DNA from: Botrytis cinerea B05.10
Lineage: Eukaryota; Ascomycota; Leotiomycetes; Helotiales; Sclerotiniaceae
NCBI RefSeq assembly: GCF_000143535.2
Contig: NC_037312.1
Span: 248,001 to 312,000 of the forward strand
DNA: 64,000 bases
Reading direction: 5' to 3'
The position numbers and the translations under genes are program-made. Shown here one piece after another: positions 45,746-58,477 of the stretch (within the stretch, counting starts at the first letter, position 1; the number at the start of each line of letters is the position of its first letter). The notes beneath the pieces were generated by a model. It was not told where the DNA came from, ran no database searches, and saw only the letters and a program-made list of their open reading frames with translations.

Positions 45746-46279
45746 ATGTGCAGATATATTCACGTGTGCTATAAGCTATGTCCCTACACGCATTCAAAAT
45801 ACACACCCATCTCCGTTTGCCCTCGCGCTAAAGAAAGGCAGAAAGTATGTTCATGGGAAACCGCAAGGCTTGGAATGGGGATCGATACCGGACTTTCACA
45901 GGTGGTTGAAGAAAAAGGAACTTGCGATGCGTGTTCTCGGAGTGCTAGAAAGGCTAGAGAGAAGGTAAGAGCACAACTGGTCGGTATGGGCATTAGACGA
46001 GGGAGGAATGGCGAAGGAAAGAAAAAGGGCGTTGAAAATACAGTTGCCAGGATAGAAGGCCCGGTTGGAGGACCAAAAATGCTGGTCAAGACCCACATTC
46101 CGGAAGACATTGAGATCGTCAATCTCGAAATATCAATCGATCCTGCGCATGGCGACATCACATCTCATTACCCCCCTATAAACACAAGATCTAAGGGCAG
46201 ATACGACGGTAGAGAGCATCATCGTTCATCAAGCTCTGATATCCCGGCAGGATGGTGTGATTTGGGTTTAGAAATGTAA
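45746..46279 (+). CDS. MC...CxxC cysteine protein, single exon
   Basis: 177 residues. It starts MCRYIHVCYKLCPYTH with Cys at 2, 8, 12, 25 and 35, and a CxxC pair at C60-C63 (TCDAC), followed by SRSARKAREKV. The rest is basic, then acidic (EDIEIVNLEISIDP), with a Ser/His-rich end and a late Cys. It looks intact and is probably a paralogue of 44443-45098. The N-terminal spacing of Cys/His suggests zinc ligation. No signal peptide and no membrane helix are seen. Confidence 0.68.
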   Translation: MCRYIHVCYKLCPYTHSKYTPISVCPRAKERQKVCSWETARLGMGIDTGLSQVVEEKGTCDACSRSARKAREKVRAQLVGMGIRRGRNGEGKKKGVENTVARIEGPVGGPKMLVKTHIPEDIEIVNLEISIDPAHGDITSHYPPINTRSKGRYDGREHHRSSSSDIPAGWCDLGLEM

Positions 46280-47004
46280 CGGTTGCCCTCTTCTTTTTTG
46301 ACATTTCTTGTCGGTGGATTTATAGCAGGTAAGATTTTAATGAATTAAGTATCACCATCTATCAAATCAAAGTGTTTGTTATAAAGAACATACCTAGACT
46401 TAAGGCATGCCATTGCTTCACTGCAGTACACATTGGGGGTTACTATTTGCGAGTGTGAGTGTGAATGTAAGTCCAAAACAGAATTGTGATTTGAATTCAA
46501 ATTTACTATCAACTAGGTAAACTAGATAGTGAGAAAATGGTGAAACGTTGCATAATAAATCATGGTTCTGAATATCTACCCTGTCCTTCCATAATCCATC
46601 TTAATCGTGATATGTGTATGCCCAACAAATCGATGAAATATCTTGTCCATAATGCATAGGTATCATGTTAAATCCTCCGTGTACTTGATTCCCAAACCCA
46701 AAGCTTATGATAAATAGTAACGCCTGTAACAAGTCCTCCATCATATCCATAAAACTCCAATAACGCGCATGCTGAGAAAACTCCTGAAGAGAGAAGATAA
46801 AAAATGAAAAAATTCCAGTTTGATCTAGTCTAATTTTTAAATGACCAAGGAGTTTATCTATCCAGGATGAATATCCAATGCCAGTACTAGTCAAGTCTAT
46901 AACTAGTTCTACCCGCAGACTTAAAACAAAAGAGATACCCATAGTAAAGAGCGTAGGTCAGTGAGTAACAGACAGCGCATTCACACTCACACTCACGCTT
47001 GCAC
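46280..47004. other. Intergenic, nothing seen
   Basis: 3' flanks of convergent genes. The 113-codon minus-strand frame at 46601-46942 has no supporting character. Confidence 0.5.
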
Positions 47005-49779
47005 TCAATCCTTCATTTTGATCTCGGTGATCTCTAATCCCTCTCTACTTATCACCGGTTCCAAAACCCCACCACTCATCCTCACATCCTCCCAATTCTT
47101 GTCATCGCCCTCTCCCCTACAAACAAAATCGTACCCATCTCCCGCCACCTCTCTCTCGGGTCTTGCCCCCAGAATCTTCGAAAACTGCACTTGACTTAAT
47201 CTCCGTCTAGCCCCTTGCCACCTCATTCTAACTCCATTCCCTAAGCCCCTGAAAAAGACCCGGATGGTAAGATAATTCAATGTTCCTTTTTTACTCTGCA
47301 CCGCTAGTTTAGCTTTCCGAGTTTGGGATTTCACCCTTTTAAGCGGGGTTTTGACCTTTTTCGCTTCGGCTTTCTTTTCTTTTTTCTCTGCCTTTTCTCG
47401 TTTGCGAAGAGCGGCATGGAGCTTGCGGGCTGCGAGTTTCTTTCTACGTTGAATTTGAGAGGTAGTAAGCTTTTTGGTGAGATGGGGAACAAGTGGGTCC
47501 GGATGCGTGGAATAGAGACTGGGAGATGCAACGATATCGTAGACAATACCGCCGTAGATACCTTCTCGGACTAGATGTTCGGTTAAGGCGATGCTTTCTT
47601 CGCTGAGATTACTGCGGAGACCGGATGCAGGTGATGGGTGAGCTGATAGAGTGGTATTTTGGACTGGAGTAGCATCAAAAGGTGGACTAGGCATCCAGAA
47701 GGGATCAGCATCGAAGGATTGTTTGGCATTGTAAAGCGGGTTAGTGATAGGTGATGCAATGCTAGAGAGATCTGTCGAATATGTGTTGTGGCGGCTGTGG
47801 CCGTAGCTACCTTGAGTGGGTGTACTGGGTACGGTGCTCACTGTATCCTTTGTGTTGGTTGTATCAGAACGGAAAAGGCTAGTCGTTGGCGTACTTGGTG
47901 GAGATGGAATGCTGGAAATCCTGGAAAGTGGAGATTGTATATGAGTACTATTGTGAGGAGAGGATTCGGGGGTGTAAATTGATGAAGTGATGTCAGCTCT
48001 CTTCTTGTTAGAGATAGGGAGAGATCGAATGTTTTCGGAATTGGACTTTGAGATGGGAGTAGCGAAGACTGCGGATGCAAGTTTAGGTGGCGGAGAGATT
48101 GGTGAAGGAGATGAGAAGATTTGAGGGAGGTTGAGGGTATAGGATGGAACCTTTATTGGGTTACTAGAGGTAGTTTTTGACTGTGGCATGACAGAAGTGA
48201 TATCAATCGCTAGAGATTTTGAAGTGGGTGTTGGCGGTACGAGAGAGGTAACATCAACCGCGAATGAAGAAGAATTACTTTCGACAGGACCACGATCTTG
48301 TGTTGGCGAAATATCAGAACCAGATGCATTTTTTATGGATATTTGACTGATATGACGATATGGACGATCCATCGGTGGTGGCGAACGAACTGGACGAGTT
48401 TTAGGCGATGGCGATCTTGTATCGAATGGGGTGAAAAGTGGTCTTCTTGAGGTTCCATTTTCGTTACCAGCACTGGCTGTCAAGTAAACTGGGCCAGCTT
48501 TCCTGCGGCGGGAATTTCTGTGGGATGAGGTTGGAGAATCTTCAAGTTTTCGGGACATGTTCGCAGATGGATGTCTTGCGATTCTCATGATAGGTGTTGT
48601 ATAAGATCTCAATGCACCAGCTTGTTGATCTGTTCCTGGAATTACAAGTCGTTCTGGCTCTGAAGCCATTCGTAAATGTCCTTTAGCAGCATCTTCCGCA
48701 CTTTTGTTTCCAAGTCCAACCTTGACTTCTCGATATAAAGCATTGTCCTGAACTTGTGGCTTCATTCTCAAAGGCCGAATTCCCGTTATGCCATCCAAAT
48801 TAGTGTATTTCATGATTGCTGCCTTGGGATGTTCCACAATTCGACTCACGACCATGCCTTTCTCTCCTCTCGCTTCGTTAGCTGCTGTGTACATGCTATC
48901 AACTGCTAGATCATCATTGAGTCTAGATCCTCTTTCGATTTCAGTTTTTGATTTCTTGATATATCTATCAGTTCGAGCATCGTACATTAGATTAGAAAAT
49001 TGGGAGGTCAGTTGAACTCCATCAAGTGATTTTGTTGTGGGATTCGATGAAATAGGGTGAATGGGGATGGCGTGGAGTCCATCGTCGTCATTTGATTCAG
49101 TTCCAATAATATTAGCAATTGCTAAATTCAACGACTTGCCATGAATTGAATCAAGTGATTCACTTGAGCGGGTGTTGTTGGGTGCCGGCAATGATGGGTA
49201 TTCAAGATCCTGAATCATTTTCGACATCGGAGATAAAGGAGAGACTGAATATTGTGGAATCCCAAGTGACGAGGATTTATTGTTTGGACTTGCAGAAGAC
49301 ACTAGTGGAAAGACGATTCCGAGCTGTTCATCTTTGCAATTATTAGAATCATGTCTAGGAGACATTTTCGTTGGTGAGCAAGGTCGACCGTTTCTCGTTC
49401 TCTCTTCGATAGATTCGATGGACTCGTCAATCGGCGTCAATGGTTGGATGTCATATTTAGCAGGCTTTCTGTAAGATTTGGGCCGAGCCACAACTTGACA
49501 AGCAGGAGGCGCAACTTCGGTGGATTCCTCACATCTTTCTGAATTCATAAATTCTAAAGTGAAGGTGTAGAATGTTTGACATCCCAAATAGAAACTTTCC
49601 TCGTGCTCGGAAGATACAGAATAGAGGCGACCGAAGGCAGGAAACTGTTCTCCTGGGCGCAAATCATGATGTTTGAGTATATTGCAGAAAAAGGCCTCAT
49701 CGTTGGTGTAGAGGGGATTGGAGATTGGCCGTACCCTCTTCTTGGGTTGTGTTCTTGGTATCAAGTCCGATTTTCCCAT
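47005..49779 (-). CDS. Large disordered hypothetical protein (924 residues)
   Basis: Intact single exon from ATG 49779 to stop 47005. I do not recognise a family. The N-terminal about 75 residues look folded (RVRPISNPLYTNDEAFF, GEQFPAFGRLYSV, FYLGCQTFYTFTLEF). A long Ser/Pro/Thr-rich disordered centre follows, with two similar lines (VDVTSLVPPTPTSK and IDITSVMPQSKT). Near the C-terminus is an acidic helix (SEESIALTEHLVREGIYGG). A long Lys/Arg/Glu-rich helix, likely coiled coil or RNA/DNA binding, follows (RRKKLAARKLHAALRKREKA onward), then a final aromatic segment. The gene is divergent from nothing nearby; its promoter lies in 49780-50519. Confidence 0.8.
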   Translation of the reverse strand: MGKSDLIPRTQPKKRVRPISNPLYTNDEAFFCNILKHHDLRPGEQFPAFGRLYSVSSEHEESFYLGCQTFYTFTLEFMNSERCEESTEVAPPACQVVARPKSYRKPAKYDIQPLTPIDESIESIEERTRNGRPCSPTKMSPRHDSNNCKDEQLGIVFPLVSSASPNNKSSSLGIPQYSVSPLSPMSKMIQDLEYPSLPAPNNTRSSESLDSIHGKSLNLAIANIIGTESNDDDGLHAIPIHPISSNPTTKSLDGVQLTSQFSNLMYDARTDRYIKKSKTEIERGSRLNDDLAVDSMYTAANEARGEKGMVVSRIVEHPKAAIMKYTNLDGITGIRPLRMKPQVQDNALYREVKVGLGNKSAEDAAKGHLRMASEPERLVIPGTDQQAGALRSYTTPIMRIARHPSANMSRKLEDSPTSSHRNSRRRKAGPVYLTASAGNENGTSRRPLFTPFDTRSPSPKTRPVRSPPPMDRPYRHISQISIKNASGSDISPTQDRGPVESNSSSFAVDVTSLVPPTPTSKSLAIDITSVMPQSKTTSSNPIKVPSYTLNLPQIFSSPSPISPPPKLASAVFATPISKSNSENIRSLPISNKKRADITSSIYTPESSPHNSTHIQSPLSRISSIPSPPSTPTTSLFRSDTTNTKDTVSTVPSTPTQGSYGHSRHNTYSTDLSSIASPITNPLYNAKQSFDADPFWMPSPPFDATPVQNTTLSAHPSPASGLRSNLSEESIALTEHLVREGIYGGIVYDIVASPSLYSTHPDPLVPHLTKKLTTSQIQRRKKLAARKLHAALRKREKAEKKEKKAEAKKVKTPLKRVKSQTRKAKLAVQSKKGTLNYLTIRVFFRGLGNGVRMRWQGARRRLSQVQFSKILGARPEREVAGDGYDFVCRGEGDDKNWEDVRMSGGVLEPVISREGLEITEIKMKD

Positions 49780-50519
49780 TTCAATTGACTATTGGGAGAA
49801 CTTTTCACCAAAGATGAAGGCAAAAATGATAGACCTCACGAGTAAACTGGCTGGTCTGGTGGTCGCTCGTTGGACTATTGTTGCTCTGTGATCTAGGAAG
49901 AATATTAGACTTTTAGCTTTTCAATAAACTGACAGAAAACTTACGAAGTAGCTAGAGTAGTTCAGGTTGTGTGGCTCATGTAGTGGTTTTTGGCACAGAA
50001 TTGGAATGTTTCTTGGGACTTAAAAGCAAGCTTTTCCTCTCATTCCTTGATATTCCTGCCGTCGTAAAAAACGAATGACACAAATCGACACCTGACCATC
50101 TTGATTGTGAATCACATCATATAAGAAATTCACCATATTCAACGTACCCACTTCTCATGATGAGATGAAGGCCGGAAGCACAGCTGGAGTATAGCGAGTA
50201 AAAGATGACGACATGAGTGAAAAAGTCGACCCTGAGTCGCTCGCAGAGAATAATGGCGCGTTGAGTCGAAAGACGACAAGCAAATCACAGAGTAGCAAGG
50301 GGAAGCGAGGTGATATATTATGTAGATTTATTCAAATTTTTTTTTGGTTTCCAACTCCAGCGCCGATTATCTCCTTGGTGTGTATATAAGATCCTAGAAC
50401 GATGTTGAATGCAGATGCGCACCCGAGAGTGATGATTTCTGTCACCAGTATATGCGCAACGTTCCCAATGAAATCCAGACTCGAAAATGCTGACACTCAA
50501 CTTTTGTTTACTCCTTCCT
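49780..50519. other. Intergenic
   Basis: Promoter of the 924-residue gene and 3' flank of AAH1. No gene is seen. Confidence 0.6.
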
Positions 50520-51587
50520 TCAGATCAATGCCTCATGCTTATTGACACATGCGTCGACCTTGCTTAAGAGCACAGATTTTCTCTCATCATCGCACCAACT
50601 TCCTTCGATTGCGCTGGTTGCAATGTATCTCCACTCCTTCAAACTCAACTCGAATGCTTCTTGAACAGCAACATAATTATCCAAGATATAACCGCCAAAG
50701 TAAGCTGGGTCGTCACTGTTGATGCTGAATTTAATTCCTGCATCCAAAAACTTTCGAATTGGCAATTGTCCAACATTCTCAACACACCTCAAGCGAACAT
50801 TGCTTAGTGGGCAGACGGTCAACATTGTCCCCTGCTCTGCCACCCGCTTCAATAAGCTTTCATCTTCAACCAGTCTAATTCCATGATCAATTCTCTCAAC
50901 TTTGCAAATGTCCAGTGCTCTGGAAATGTAAGAGGTGTCACCTTCCTCACCAGCGTGAGCGGTGCGATGAATTCCTTTGCCTTCCGCGGATTCATAAATT
51001 TCCCTGAAGATTTCTGGTGGGAATCCAACCTCACTGCTATCAAGACCAATAGCAGCCACGGTTCCGTTTGAAAAGTGACCAAGCGAAATTGCTTCCTGAT
51101 ATGTAGTGTTTGCATTCTCAGCCGACAAGTGTCGCAAGAAGCATAGAATGAGTTTTGAGGTGATACCAAAATCCTTCTCAGCGCGCTTCAATCCAGCAGT
51201 GAGACCCTCAACAACAGTTTTGTATGCAATTCCACGTTCAGTGTGTGCTTGTGGATCGAAGAAGATTTCGGCATGATGAACTCCGTCGCGGTTGGCTTTT
51301 GTGAGATATTCATACGCCAAGCTTTCGTAATCCGCAGCATTTATCAAAACTGACATGCCAATGTAATAGTAATGGAGGAAATCGTTGAGGGAAGTAAAGC
51401 GTTCATAGCGAGACTCGAGTTCTTCGGGAGATTTGAAAGAGGCATCAGTCTCAGTGTCTGGAAGGGCGATATTGTTTGTTTTGGCCAGCTCGAATAAGAG
51501 CGCTGGAGAAAGAGACCCCTCGATGTGAATGTGATGCTCACATTTTGGGAGCTCCTTCAGGAATTGCTTCATGTTTTCACCGCACAT
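50520..51587 (-). CDS. AAH1: Adenine deaminase
   Basis: Zinc-dependent hydrolase converting adenine to hypoxanthine in purine salvage; cytosolic and nuclear in yeasts. Single exon, 355 residues, normal length. Metal and active-site residues are present: H19-x-H21 in CEHHIHIEGSL, H211 and E214 in TAHAGEE, D234-H235 in IDHG, and D292-D293 in SDDPAYFGGY. The FGGY end and the short length favour fungal Aah1 over adenosine deaminase. The start at MCGENMKQFL fits the family; M6 is a possible alternative. Confidence 0.9.
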   Translation of the reverse strand: MCGENMKQFLKELPKCEHHIHIEGSLSPALLFELAKTNNIALPDTETDASFKSPEELESRYERFTSLNDFLHYYYIGMSVLINAADYESLAYEYLTKANRDGVHHAEIFFDPQAHTERGIAYKTVVEGLTAGLKRAEKDFGITSKLILCFLRHLSAENANTTYQEAISLGHFSNGTVAAIGLDSSEVGFPPEIFREIYESAEGKGIHRTAHAGEEGDTSYISRALDICKVERIDHGIRLVEDESLLKRVAEQGTMLTVCPLSNVRLRCVENVGQLPIRKFLDAGIKFSINSDDPAYFGGYILDNYVAVQEAFELSLKEWRYIATSAIEGSWCDDERKSVLLSKVDACVNKHEALI

Positions 51588-54500
51588 CTTGAATTTTGTG
51601 TATTAAAAGGGTTTGAGTGAGGAGGGGTGGCAAATTAAGTCGAGTTATCGAGATCGCAAAGTGTATTGGTTATCGAGAGGTACCTTTATCAACAATCAAT
51701 TGCTCTAGGAAAGAAGAAGATCCAGCAAAGAGTTGTATGAATGATCAATTGTTGTGAATATTGAGTGAATATCAACCTTGATAGAGTGGACTACGCTTTA
51801 CAAAAAGACAACCTACTAAATAGCACAGATAGCAAGATTGAAATATCTCGGGCCTACGGCCATTAATATCTGATAGATATCAAACTACAGCACAATATTA
51901 CTTTACCAATCGTTACCTTTGTGCCCTCCCTTTCTCTTTCCCTTTTTTTTCGTCGTCTAGGGCAGTGGTGTCAGGGAATTGACAATGCAAAGGTATGGTC
52001 TAATCACGAAGATTGAAGGTGTATGGTAATAGTTATTGAATTTTTTTGAGAAAAGGTGGTAATGACCGAAAAATGGCAGAAACTTTTCATCCTATTTTTG
52101 CTGGCGGTCAAAGTAAAAGACCAAGAGACCCGACATTCTTGAGGTTCTAGCCAATCCTTTCAAGGAAGATAGAGGTTGGTTGAATTTCATAGGCTGTTAT
52201 GCTCTGTGGTGGAGTCTTAAATGCAAAAGCTTTGCAAGGACTACGCAAGAGAGAGCCAATCGCTACACGGCGGAATCCGAGAAAACCCAGCTACCTTACA
52301 CTTAAATTCCCATCCAACGTAGCACAGTTTTTCACTCTCTTATCCTTTGCTTCCGAGCTCCTTCATCTGTACAAGTAACATAACCAATGGCCCAACATCT
52401 GGGAAGTCGATGGTCACCGGTAGTGTAGGTTTACATACCACATTCTACAAATGTCAACGCACAAGGGGGGTTATTGCCTGACTACTGAGGCTGAGGCATT
52501 ATCCTGAACAATTACCCGACCACTGGTTTCATTATCCGAATATTTGAACTGACTACTGACATGGGAGAAGACCCAGGAATGGAGATAACTTATTCATTGA
52601 GGCTCCACAATCCTCCTCTCCCCCTTGTGCTACTGTCACCTCATCGGGTCTTCAGTGTTGAATTTGGACGAACGGCATTTCCCACACTTTCCTTAGAATT
52701 TACCCTAGTCATCAACTGTCAATCTGTCACTCAACGTTACCCCGAGGTTGTTTGTTGGCTCATTTTATATACGAAGGTTATGTGATGTAGATATCGACGT
52801 CGCCATTGAACATGGTGGAGCGTTACAGAGTGTTTCATTATACTCCCGGAGTAGCGGATACCTACTTCATCTTGTTCAACATCGGGAAAGACTACTGGTA
52901 GCCTTGGAGATATCTCTTTACATGATGTCTTGGTCCTGAGTAAACGCCCTAACCTCCTTGCACCCCTTGCACGTAAAGTTCCGATCCTTGGGTATATCGC
53001 TAGTATTTCAACGTGGTTCATATGAAGACTGGAAGGTAATATCGACTTTTCGGGTCAATGGCCGAACTATTCTTGGAGTAATGTTTGCGAATATTCTGTG
53101 ATCGTTACAGGGGAATCAATTTGTTGTCTATTCGAGGTTCCAGTTACACATTCTTTACGTTTTCTTACCGCTTGCCGTCGCAAACTCACAGCAAGCATTT
53201 ATGGTGGGCATGATAGAGGTGTGCAACTACAGCGGAACTCGGAGAATTTCCCGGATTCAAGCCTGTATCCCTTAATGGAGTACACTTATAAAACATTCTG
53301 AACACGCAACGTTGAATGCACGCACTCACCCTTTCAGACTCTATTTTAATTTCTGATCTAAAGAAAAAAATTGAAGTGGTTCTTACAATGTGATTGTGAA
53401 ATAGTGGATCGACGAGGATGCATCTATCTCTATTGAGGAGAATTCGGAGAGCAATCCATGTTATCAACTACCCTAGATATCCTAAAGCGCCCCAGTTCAA
53501 GTTCAACACAAAGAAAAGCAAAGATCTGCAATTAACATTAGACCAGTTTTCCGTTCCTGGCGGTTGGTTCCATGGTAGAGCATGTGATTGCCAAATTAGG
53601 GAGGCATACGATATATCATGGATTCCTATCATACGTTTCAGATTTCGGCATACCCACTAACATGCAAAAAGGATCTTCTCCAAGCCATACTAATACACCC
53701 TAGTTGGGCCAGAGCTTCTCATCTTTCCTCGGGCATATTTCAAATACCATGAGGCTTAGGCGAATGGCGCTTTACCCCTTGTTTTTACAGTATTATTGCA
53801 TTCTTCTTCTTCTACCCTGATACCGATCAATACTAATCTTACACCATGAGAAGAGGATCAGTTCTTGATACCCAGTAGCCGGATAATGAAAAAAAAAAAA
53901 AAAACCGAATTCACATCCATGCTGAATATCATAATATTCTCATTTAATTTTTTTTCGGCAAACTCTACCGGCATTCCAGAGGAGTGGGAGCATGTAATGT
54001 TCGGCGATTAGATACCAATTGTCGGCGTTTTTGATATCTGATTGAATTTTTTATAAATTGAAATCTGGACAGAGTTTTCAGGAAGGAAGGTCGAGAAACA
54101 CAGCAATGAATCGTGATATCAATTTAAAACATAGACAGAATGCTTGACGAAAGTCGCCTTCTTAATCATAGAACAATACGAGTCTCGACTTCAAAGTGTC
54201 AACGCTATGCTCTAATGGCCAGCGAGCCTAAATTTTAAGAAATAAAGCGCCGGGAATGACCCTAGATTCGGATATCTCCCCGCTGTTAGACAGCACCACA
54301 GAGCACCCTTTGTCGTCATCTTCAACAGATCAGCCTGGCAATTTCGACAATAACCCGATCTCAACCAAACGAACTCGGAGTGGGCGAAATGAGATAGTGC
54401 AGCGATCTTCTTCGCAATCTTGAATGTCTTTGACTCTCTGATTCCTCATTGATTCAATCCTTTCAAAACAATACTCGAGTACTGTATGAATCCCGAATTT

Positions 54501-57500
54501 GGAGCCTGGAGCTTCGAATGTGAATTATGTCGGTATCGACAAAATTAGCCAATGCCTAGAAGATGGCAATTTTTCAAAAAAGCCTGCAGCATCTGAAGAA
54601 TGCCGTGTAAATTCTCGTCGCAATTTTTTACCCTCAAGCATTATCATCCTTTATCTCAAATCGGTTACTGACTTGCTGAAGTTGGCCACTTAGACTCGGA
54701 CACTAGATGGGCACGGTAGTTCGGTTTCCGAAGTGTGCACAACTAATTTAGTAATGTTCGACCACAATGTCATGGCAGCACAAACTCTATTCCTAAGACA
54801 TGGAATCCATGCTGCTGGAGTAACGTCAAAATCTATCCAACGTCACCTAGGGTGCTTCCCCATAATCCAGATACATGGGAATAGTGACAGTCTTGCCTAC
54901 AACGAATTTCCTTGCCAATCACCATCTAATTGACGCTCAAGAGTCAACCCAAAACAAGTATCCACACGTTCCTTACACAATCACGAGTCAAGTTATCATG
55001 GTTCTCAGATCGAGACTCGCAGCCGGAACTTAGGAGATATCATATATCTCATACCGACACATTGGAAGGCTTGTCCTAACAGAACTTTATCGGGTAAATA
55101 TGCGACCCGTGACACCAATCTAAACCTTCTTGATTGACAGTCACGGCCAAGGAGGCTGTGCATTTTTCTGTTAGGTGGATATCTTGGATCTCGCTAGAAT
55201 CTTGAGAACAAGCCAGGTAGGCCCTGCAAATGAGCCCATCCACACAAGCATAGTAACACGCCTCCATCAACAGTTTAACTTTGGACGAGGCTTTTGTATC
55301 TTCGTTCCAATTTCTCCCTATGATTCCTATCGTATGCCATACAATATTGTTTCGGCGGTCGGTAGCAGACTACACCGAGGCAATTGCGATTGTCAAGTAA
55401 AAGAATTCAGGTTTCATGGCTGAGGAACCCCGCTAATTTTTGTAAAGCCCAATTCGACTAGCAGTGAGATGGACTCTTGCAGCGGTCAGACGAGCAGCTA
55501 ATTAAGATTCGGTATAATCAGTGCTGCAAACTGAAATGCCTCAATGCTTTTGAGCCTGTAGACCTATTAGAAGCGGTCAGACATGGTCTTCAAGAATCTA
55601 GAGCTAGCAGCGCACTCAATGAATCCGATGCAATCAAGGTAAATATCAATGTCGATGGCTGACTGGATAAGACGATCACACTTTCGACGTGTTGAAGGCA
55701 TCTAATTGAAACTAAAGATGCAGATAATGACAAACCTCAATCATCACACTAAGATAATGGTACTACTTCTAGTTTCTTTGAGGGAAAAAAAGTAGATAGT
55801 TGATCAATGGATCTGTGGCGCGTATGTGTCGCCATCAACACAGATCAAAAACGAACAGATATACCGCCCACTTAAACCGGCATATTTGTCGACTATCCCC
55901 TCATTTCAACATTTATTGTCCCCACAATAATCCGCAGGTACCTCGGATGCTATGGCTCAACATCTAGAGTCTTGGCATGCTTCCTAAATCCCTACAGTGC
56001 TAAGGAAACCACTCTGAATATGCTTCCTTTCCGGAAAGATACATCCCCCCTCCCGTTTCGGAATGACGGACTATCTGGTGTCAGTGGTAAAAAGAGAGGC
56101 TATGAGCAAGATCTAGAAGTCGAAACACTAATTAGTCTTTACTGAATTCGCCATTGGGTGTACACGGCTCGCTTTTAGGTCGACAGGATATCTCCCTGCC
56201 TCAAGATCTTTGACGGCTCGACAGCACTGTTGAAGAACCGGAACTTAAAGACTCCACTGCCGTTACCTTGGTTCTTCCTTGTCACAGATAAAGCTATGTT
56301 TGTACGCGCGGGGGTGAATGAAAACTAAATGGCATTGAAAGCCGTATCTGCATCTTGCAACATTTCTCTCACAACCAGCCTTGCATACATTATCATGCAC
56401 ATCGAGCATGTCTGGCAACGCTGATCTTGGGAACACAGCATGCTGTCGAGACAAACCCCAGTGAATCTCTTCAAGGTACCCGTTTAAATACATTATAGCA
56501 AGGATATACAAGGATAGCAGGTACCACCACCTTATCCCATCACTATATTCCCAGTACCAAATGTTGAACCTCTTTTACCAGGTTTGTGCCGCGTCGCCTA
56601 TTAAATCTCCTACGGACACAAATCGTGCATCAGTTATTTTAATGCCATCGACGGCCTAGACCTAGACCGTTCTCGGAATCCTAGAATCAAGCATTGTTCA
56701 TGTACAAATCCGCATTTGGCGTCTGGAAAATAAAGATCATCGAAAAACGAAATTCAGGAAGATCACCCACGTGTATCTCACACTCACATATTTCCCAAAT
56801 TGACATCAAATCGCGTGAGCCAGGAAATTAACAAAATATTCTCAAGTTGCTAATCAAGGGACCTTTCTTTTCGAACGTCACACAATACACTCATATACCT
56901 ATACATCTTGGCTAGAACCTAGATTCTCATATATTATTTTGTCACACCCCGTCTGCTCGTCTTTTTGATACAACACTTACGTCGCCCCCAAAGCATCAAC
57001 ATAATAACTCCGAGTCATTGGAATTCACCCTGTCCTATCAACGGCCCGAACCTGTCGGTATCCTCTGCCGGAAGTGGATTGGAGTCCGCATACATGCAAG
57101 TAGGAACGCTTACCCACGCCACATCCCGAGAATTCTGCAGGGAGGTCATCCTTCACAAATATCAGTGGTCGGTGAACTAGGTGTGCAAGTTGAACAGATT
57201 CCCGGTATGTTTATTAATTTATTTGAAAGATCTCCTCTTCATGTCGTTTTAAGTTTAAGTTTTAGGACGGCTCATCAGTATTGAGCCGTCTGGCAACTGT
57301 CTTCTTGAGCCATGAATTTTCGCTGGAAAATCGAATCAAGCGCGCAATCAGCAGTGCATATCATGTCCCGAAGTGTGACAGGAACCTCTTGCCGACCCGA
57401 CTACCAAATAAGGACGAGATTTCAAGTTTGCATCCCAATCGGGAAAGATCTCAACATGAATTTGCCTCGTGGCCATACCCACCTTAGGATTTAACACCCT

Positions 57501-58477
57501 TGACATTTGCTTCATGCAGAGTGTTCCGGGAACTACTACTCACTGGCACATATCTTGAACCCCTGCCGATAACCTGTCACAAGAAACTAGACCGATGAGG
57601 TCTTGGAGTATCGCAATTATGCCGCTACTTCTGAACATGATAATAGTCTTTGTTATATACATGGATGGCCGGGTAGCAGGGAAACTTAGGGCCTAGCAAC
57701 CTTTGGCGAACCTCTGATTTGAATGCTTGCCTTTCACGCTTGGCAATCAATTACTCCAGATTTCCCAATCAGCCTTAAAGCGGAAGCCCAATGCTTGCAT
57801 CTCCGTCATATACCCTCCCATTCAACCACCCATCCAAGTTTACTCTAGCACGAAAAGCTCATATCACTTGTTCATCGGCACAATCTTTTCCCTCTTCATA
57901 CCTATTTACCGCCCCAAGATGGTCATCCTCCTTTAAAGCATATATTATTTCCCGATATGCGACCATTTACTTCAATATAACTGGCTGATATCCGTTCTGT
58001 CACAGATTAATCACCTCCGCCTCACGGATCAGCTGCCGACTTTTGATACATCTAGCATTGAAGATTCAGTGGGGGAAATTCTAGCTTGAGCACACTGCAG
58101 GCGTGCATCGGATTTTGGCAGCTTTCAACGTTGTACAATACTCTTTCCCCTGCGGCGCATCGCGGATCATTCAGATCTCCAACACAGAGCAGTAGAAAGA
58201 TTACCTGTTTCTGACTAAAAGTTTTATGACCAAATCATATCGACATTGTGTGGATTTTGTCATCGATAATTTCCGATGAGAACATTCCCATACTCTCTAT
58301 TCCATCGCAAGTACTCTATAGACCGGTACATACCGACCAAGTGATGAAGCTAAACCACCATTAACGACACCTTCAAGCAGAAACAATTTCAATACCGGTA
58401 CTTTCGTTTCATTGATACATCAACTCTACCTCGAGTCATTATATCAATTGAAGAGATAGATCCCGCATGCTCCAACG
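51588..58477. other. 6.9-kb interval with no intact gene
   Basis: Only short frames, none over 100 codons, and none with a domain I recognise. Unlike the 13.4-19.6 kb interval it is poor in microsatellites; an A run at 53889-53904 is the exception. Composition looks like old decayed sequence. Two short translated pieces near 53590 and 55390 are weakly alike (HGRACDCQIRE and HRGNCDCQVKE), which could mark remnants of one repeated element, but the DNA match is modest. The last few hundred bases are the promoter and leader of the next gene. Confidence 0.5.
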
